In this document: positions 21,893 to 22,775 of the stretch, in pieces
Layout: every line of letters starts with the position of its first letter
Position numbering within the stretch: position 1 is the stretch's first letter
From: Anaerolineaceae bacterium UBA5311
GTDB lineage: Bacteria; Chloroflexota; Anaerolineae; Anaerolineales; Anaerolineaceae
Reading direction: 5' to 3'
Assembly: GCA_002411175.1 (NCBI GenBank)
Contig: DHRN01000095.1
Span: 20,304 to 43,078, forward strand
DNA: 22,775 nt
Program-made: the position numbers and the translations under genes
Notes under the pieces: generated by a model
The model's input: only the letters and a program-made list of their open reading frames with translations
Told to the model about the DNA's origin: nothing
The model's database searches: none

Positions 21893-22483
21893 TTAGTAAC
21901 AGCCAGAAAGGCGGTTGAAGGAAAGGAAGCACCACCACGACTCGGGCATAAAGGTCAACACAAGACCGATGATAATCAAAATGACCAGGAGGACCACCAG
22001 GAAGTTGGCAAACCAGGGTTTTCGGGCGGATGGTTCCGGGGTGGGTTCCGGGGCAAGCGGGCGCTGAGGAACTGGCTGCGCAACCGATTCGTATACGGTT
22101 TCCCGACTAACCGGCACCGGGTCGGGTTCGGGCGTATGAGCGCGATAGATGGGCACATAGGCGGCTGCCTGAGCTGCGGCTTCCCATTCAAAACTCATCA
22201 CAGTACTCTCTGCCAGGGTGATCAAATCGCCATTGACCAGGAGCTTCGGTGAGCTGAGGCGCACACCATTCAGAAAAGTTCCGTTTGTGGACCCGAGGTC
22301 TTCAATATAGACACCGTCTGTTTTAACGATAAAACGGGCATGTCGTCGTGAAATTTCACTATCAGGGATCGGGATGTCACTTTCAACGTCTCTGCCCATA
22401 GTTATTTCGGGTTTGTCCAGGTAATAACTGGAACCAGGGGTGGGACCTGAGCGCATCACAATTAGAGGTTTGGTATCAGCCAT
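21893..22483 (-). CDS. FHA-domain protein with C-terminal membrane anchor
   Basis: A 196-residue protein. The N-terminal forkhead-associated domain (about 5-100) binds phosphothreonine peptides; conserved positions are visible in ITMGRDVESDIPIPDSEISR then RHARF, and DLGSTNGTFLNG (the family's GR, S-R-x-H and N-G residues). A Pro-rich linker (about 110-160) leads to one membrane helix (FLVVLLVILIIIGLVLTFM), so the FHA domain faces the cytoplasm. The last residues WWCFLSFNRLSGCY contain two cysteines. It probably reads Ser/Thr kinase signalling, but no kinase gene is in the window. The ATG has an excellent GGGAGGAATT ribosome binding site. A TTGACA at 22517-22522 could be its -35 box, though no well-spaced -10 stands out. 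Confidence 0.93.
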   Translation of the reverse strand: MADTKPLIVMRSGPTPGSSYYLDKPEITMGRDVESDIPIPDSEISRRHARFIVKTDGVYIEDLGSTNGTFLNGVRLSSPKLLVNGDLITLAESTVMSFEWEAAAQAAAYVPIYRAHTPEPDPVPVSRETVYESVAQPVPQRPLAPEPTPEPSARKPWFANFLVVLLVILIIIGLVLTFMPESWWCFLSFNRLSGCY

Positions 22484-22775
22484 AATTCCTCCCGGAATCT
22501 AAAATAGAATATCTGTTGTCAATTCTACCTCAAGAATAACCAACGGTTATACTGTGTCGAATAGATAACAGCGATTCTCAATGTGATTGTATTTGGATCG
22601 TAAACGCAAAATGCAGAGTAATTGCACTCCGAAATAGTGGGGGTGGGTTCAGGTTGTGAGCAGGGAACAGGGAGCCGGGAGCAGGAACTGAGTTTTGTCA
22701 TCCTGAGCCTCTTTTGCGAAGGAACTTGTCGATTGGAAGGGTAAGATCCTTATGAATTACATTTACGAAGTGCTT
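22484..22775. other. Right-edge intergenic region with repeat-like sequence
   Basis: There is no convincing gene in these 292 bp. The part near the FHA gene holds its ribosome binding site and possible promoter. From about 22650 there is a purine-rich stretch with repeated GGGA(A/G)CAGG-like words, followed by GTCATCCTGAGCCTCTTTTG and CGAAGGA, which resembles dispersed intergenic repeats common in Chloroflexota-like genomes (from memory, not verified). An ATG at 22752 opens a frame that runs off the edge after eight codons and cannot be judged. Confidence 0.4.

Noticed and set aside
22752..22775. Start of a gene running off the right edge
   Set aside because: Only eight codons are visible and the upstream sequence looks like a dispersed repeat; there is too little to support a gene call.

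Overview
The window looks like chromosomal DNA of a Chloroflexota bacterium, most likely Anaerolineae. That is an inference from protein style, not a database match: Thr/Pro-rich surface linkers, a propeller lipoprotein inside the rnpA-yidD-yidC block, a long C-terminal tail on ribosomal protein L34, and families of dispersed hairpin repeats. No phage, transposase, CRISPR array, tRNA or rRNA is visible.

Left part (1-5400): a hairpin-repeat array runs off the left edge. It is followed by a polytopic membrane protein, a convergent metallo-beta-lactamase-fold hydrolase, a large secreted beta-helix protein with a C-terminal membrane anchor, a divergent membrane protein (possibly a degenerate UbiA-like protein) and a bacterioferritin comigratory protein-type peroxiredoxin. 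At 5400-6344 a minus-strand pair encodes RNA 2',3'-cyclic phosphodiesterase (thpR) and ribosome silencing factor (rsfS); rsfS appears to start at CTG. Between thpR and the next plus-strand gene lies a strong candidate for a structured non-coding RNA of about 168 nt, with its own extended -10 promoter and a 6S-like fold.

Middle (6602-15532): a lipoprotein gene overlaps mtaB (tRNA methylthiotransferase). Next comes the classic rpmH-rnpA-yidD-[propeller lipoprotein]-yidC-jag cluster (L34, RNase P protein, membrane insertion), then a pyrimidine-nucleoside phosphorylase closed by a good intrinsic terminator, and typA/bipA. The 3' end of typA is duplicated in degenerate form just downstream.

The gap at 15533-16807 has no gene. 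It is filled with nested repeats: the typA tail copy, two identical 75-bp repeats, a 35-bp tandem, a perfect 12-bp inverted repeat, and an array of about 42-bp hairpin units framed by 23-bp inverted ends. The same hairpin family occurs at the left edge of the window.

Right part (16808-22775): a soluble GAF-PAS histidine kinase overlaps birA; birA converges on and overlaps gyrA (minus strand, clear sigma70-type promoter). Upstream of gyrA on the same strand is an FHA-domain membrane-anchored protein with its own terminator.

Most genes are housekeeping. The observations most worth a second look are the 6S-like RNA, the CTG start of rsfS, an identical TA-A-T-plus-6-nt arrangement before three start codons that suggests leaderless transcripts, and the repeat-rich gap.
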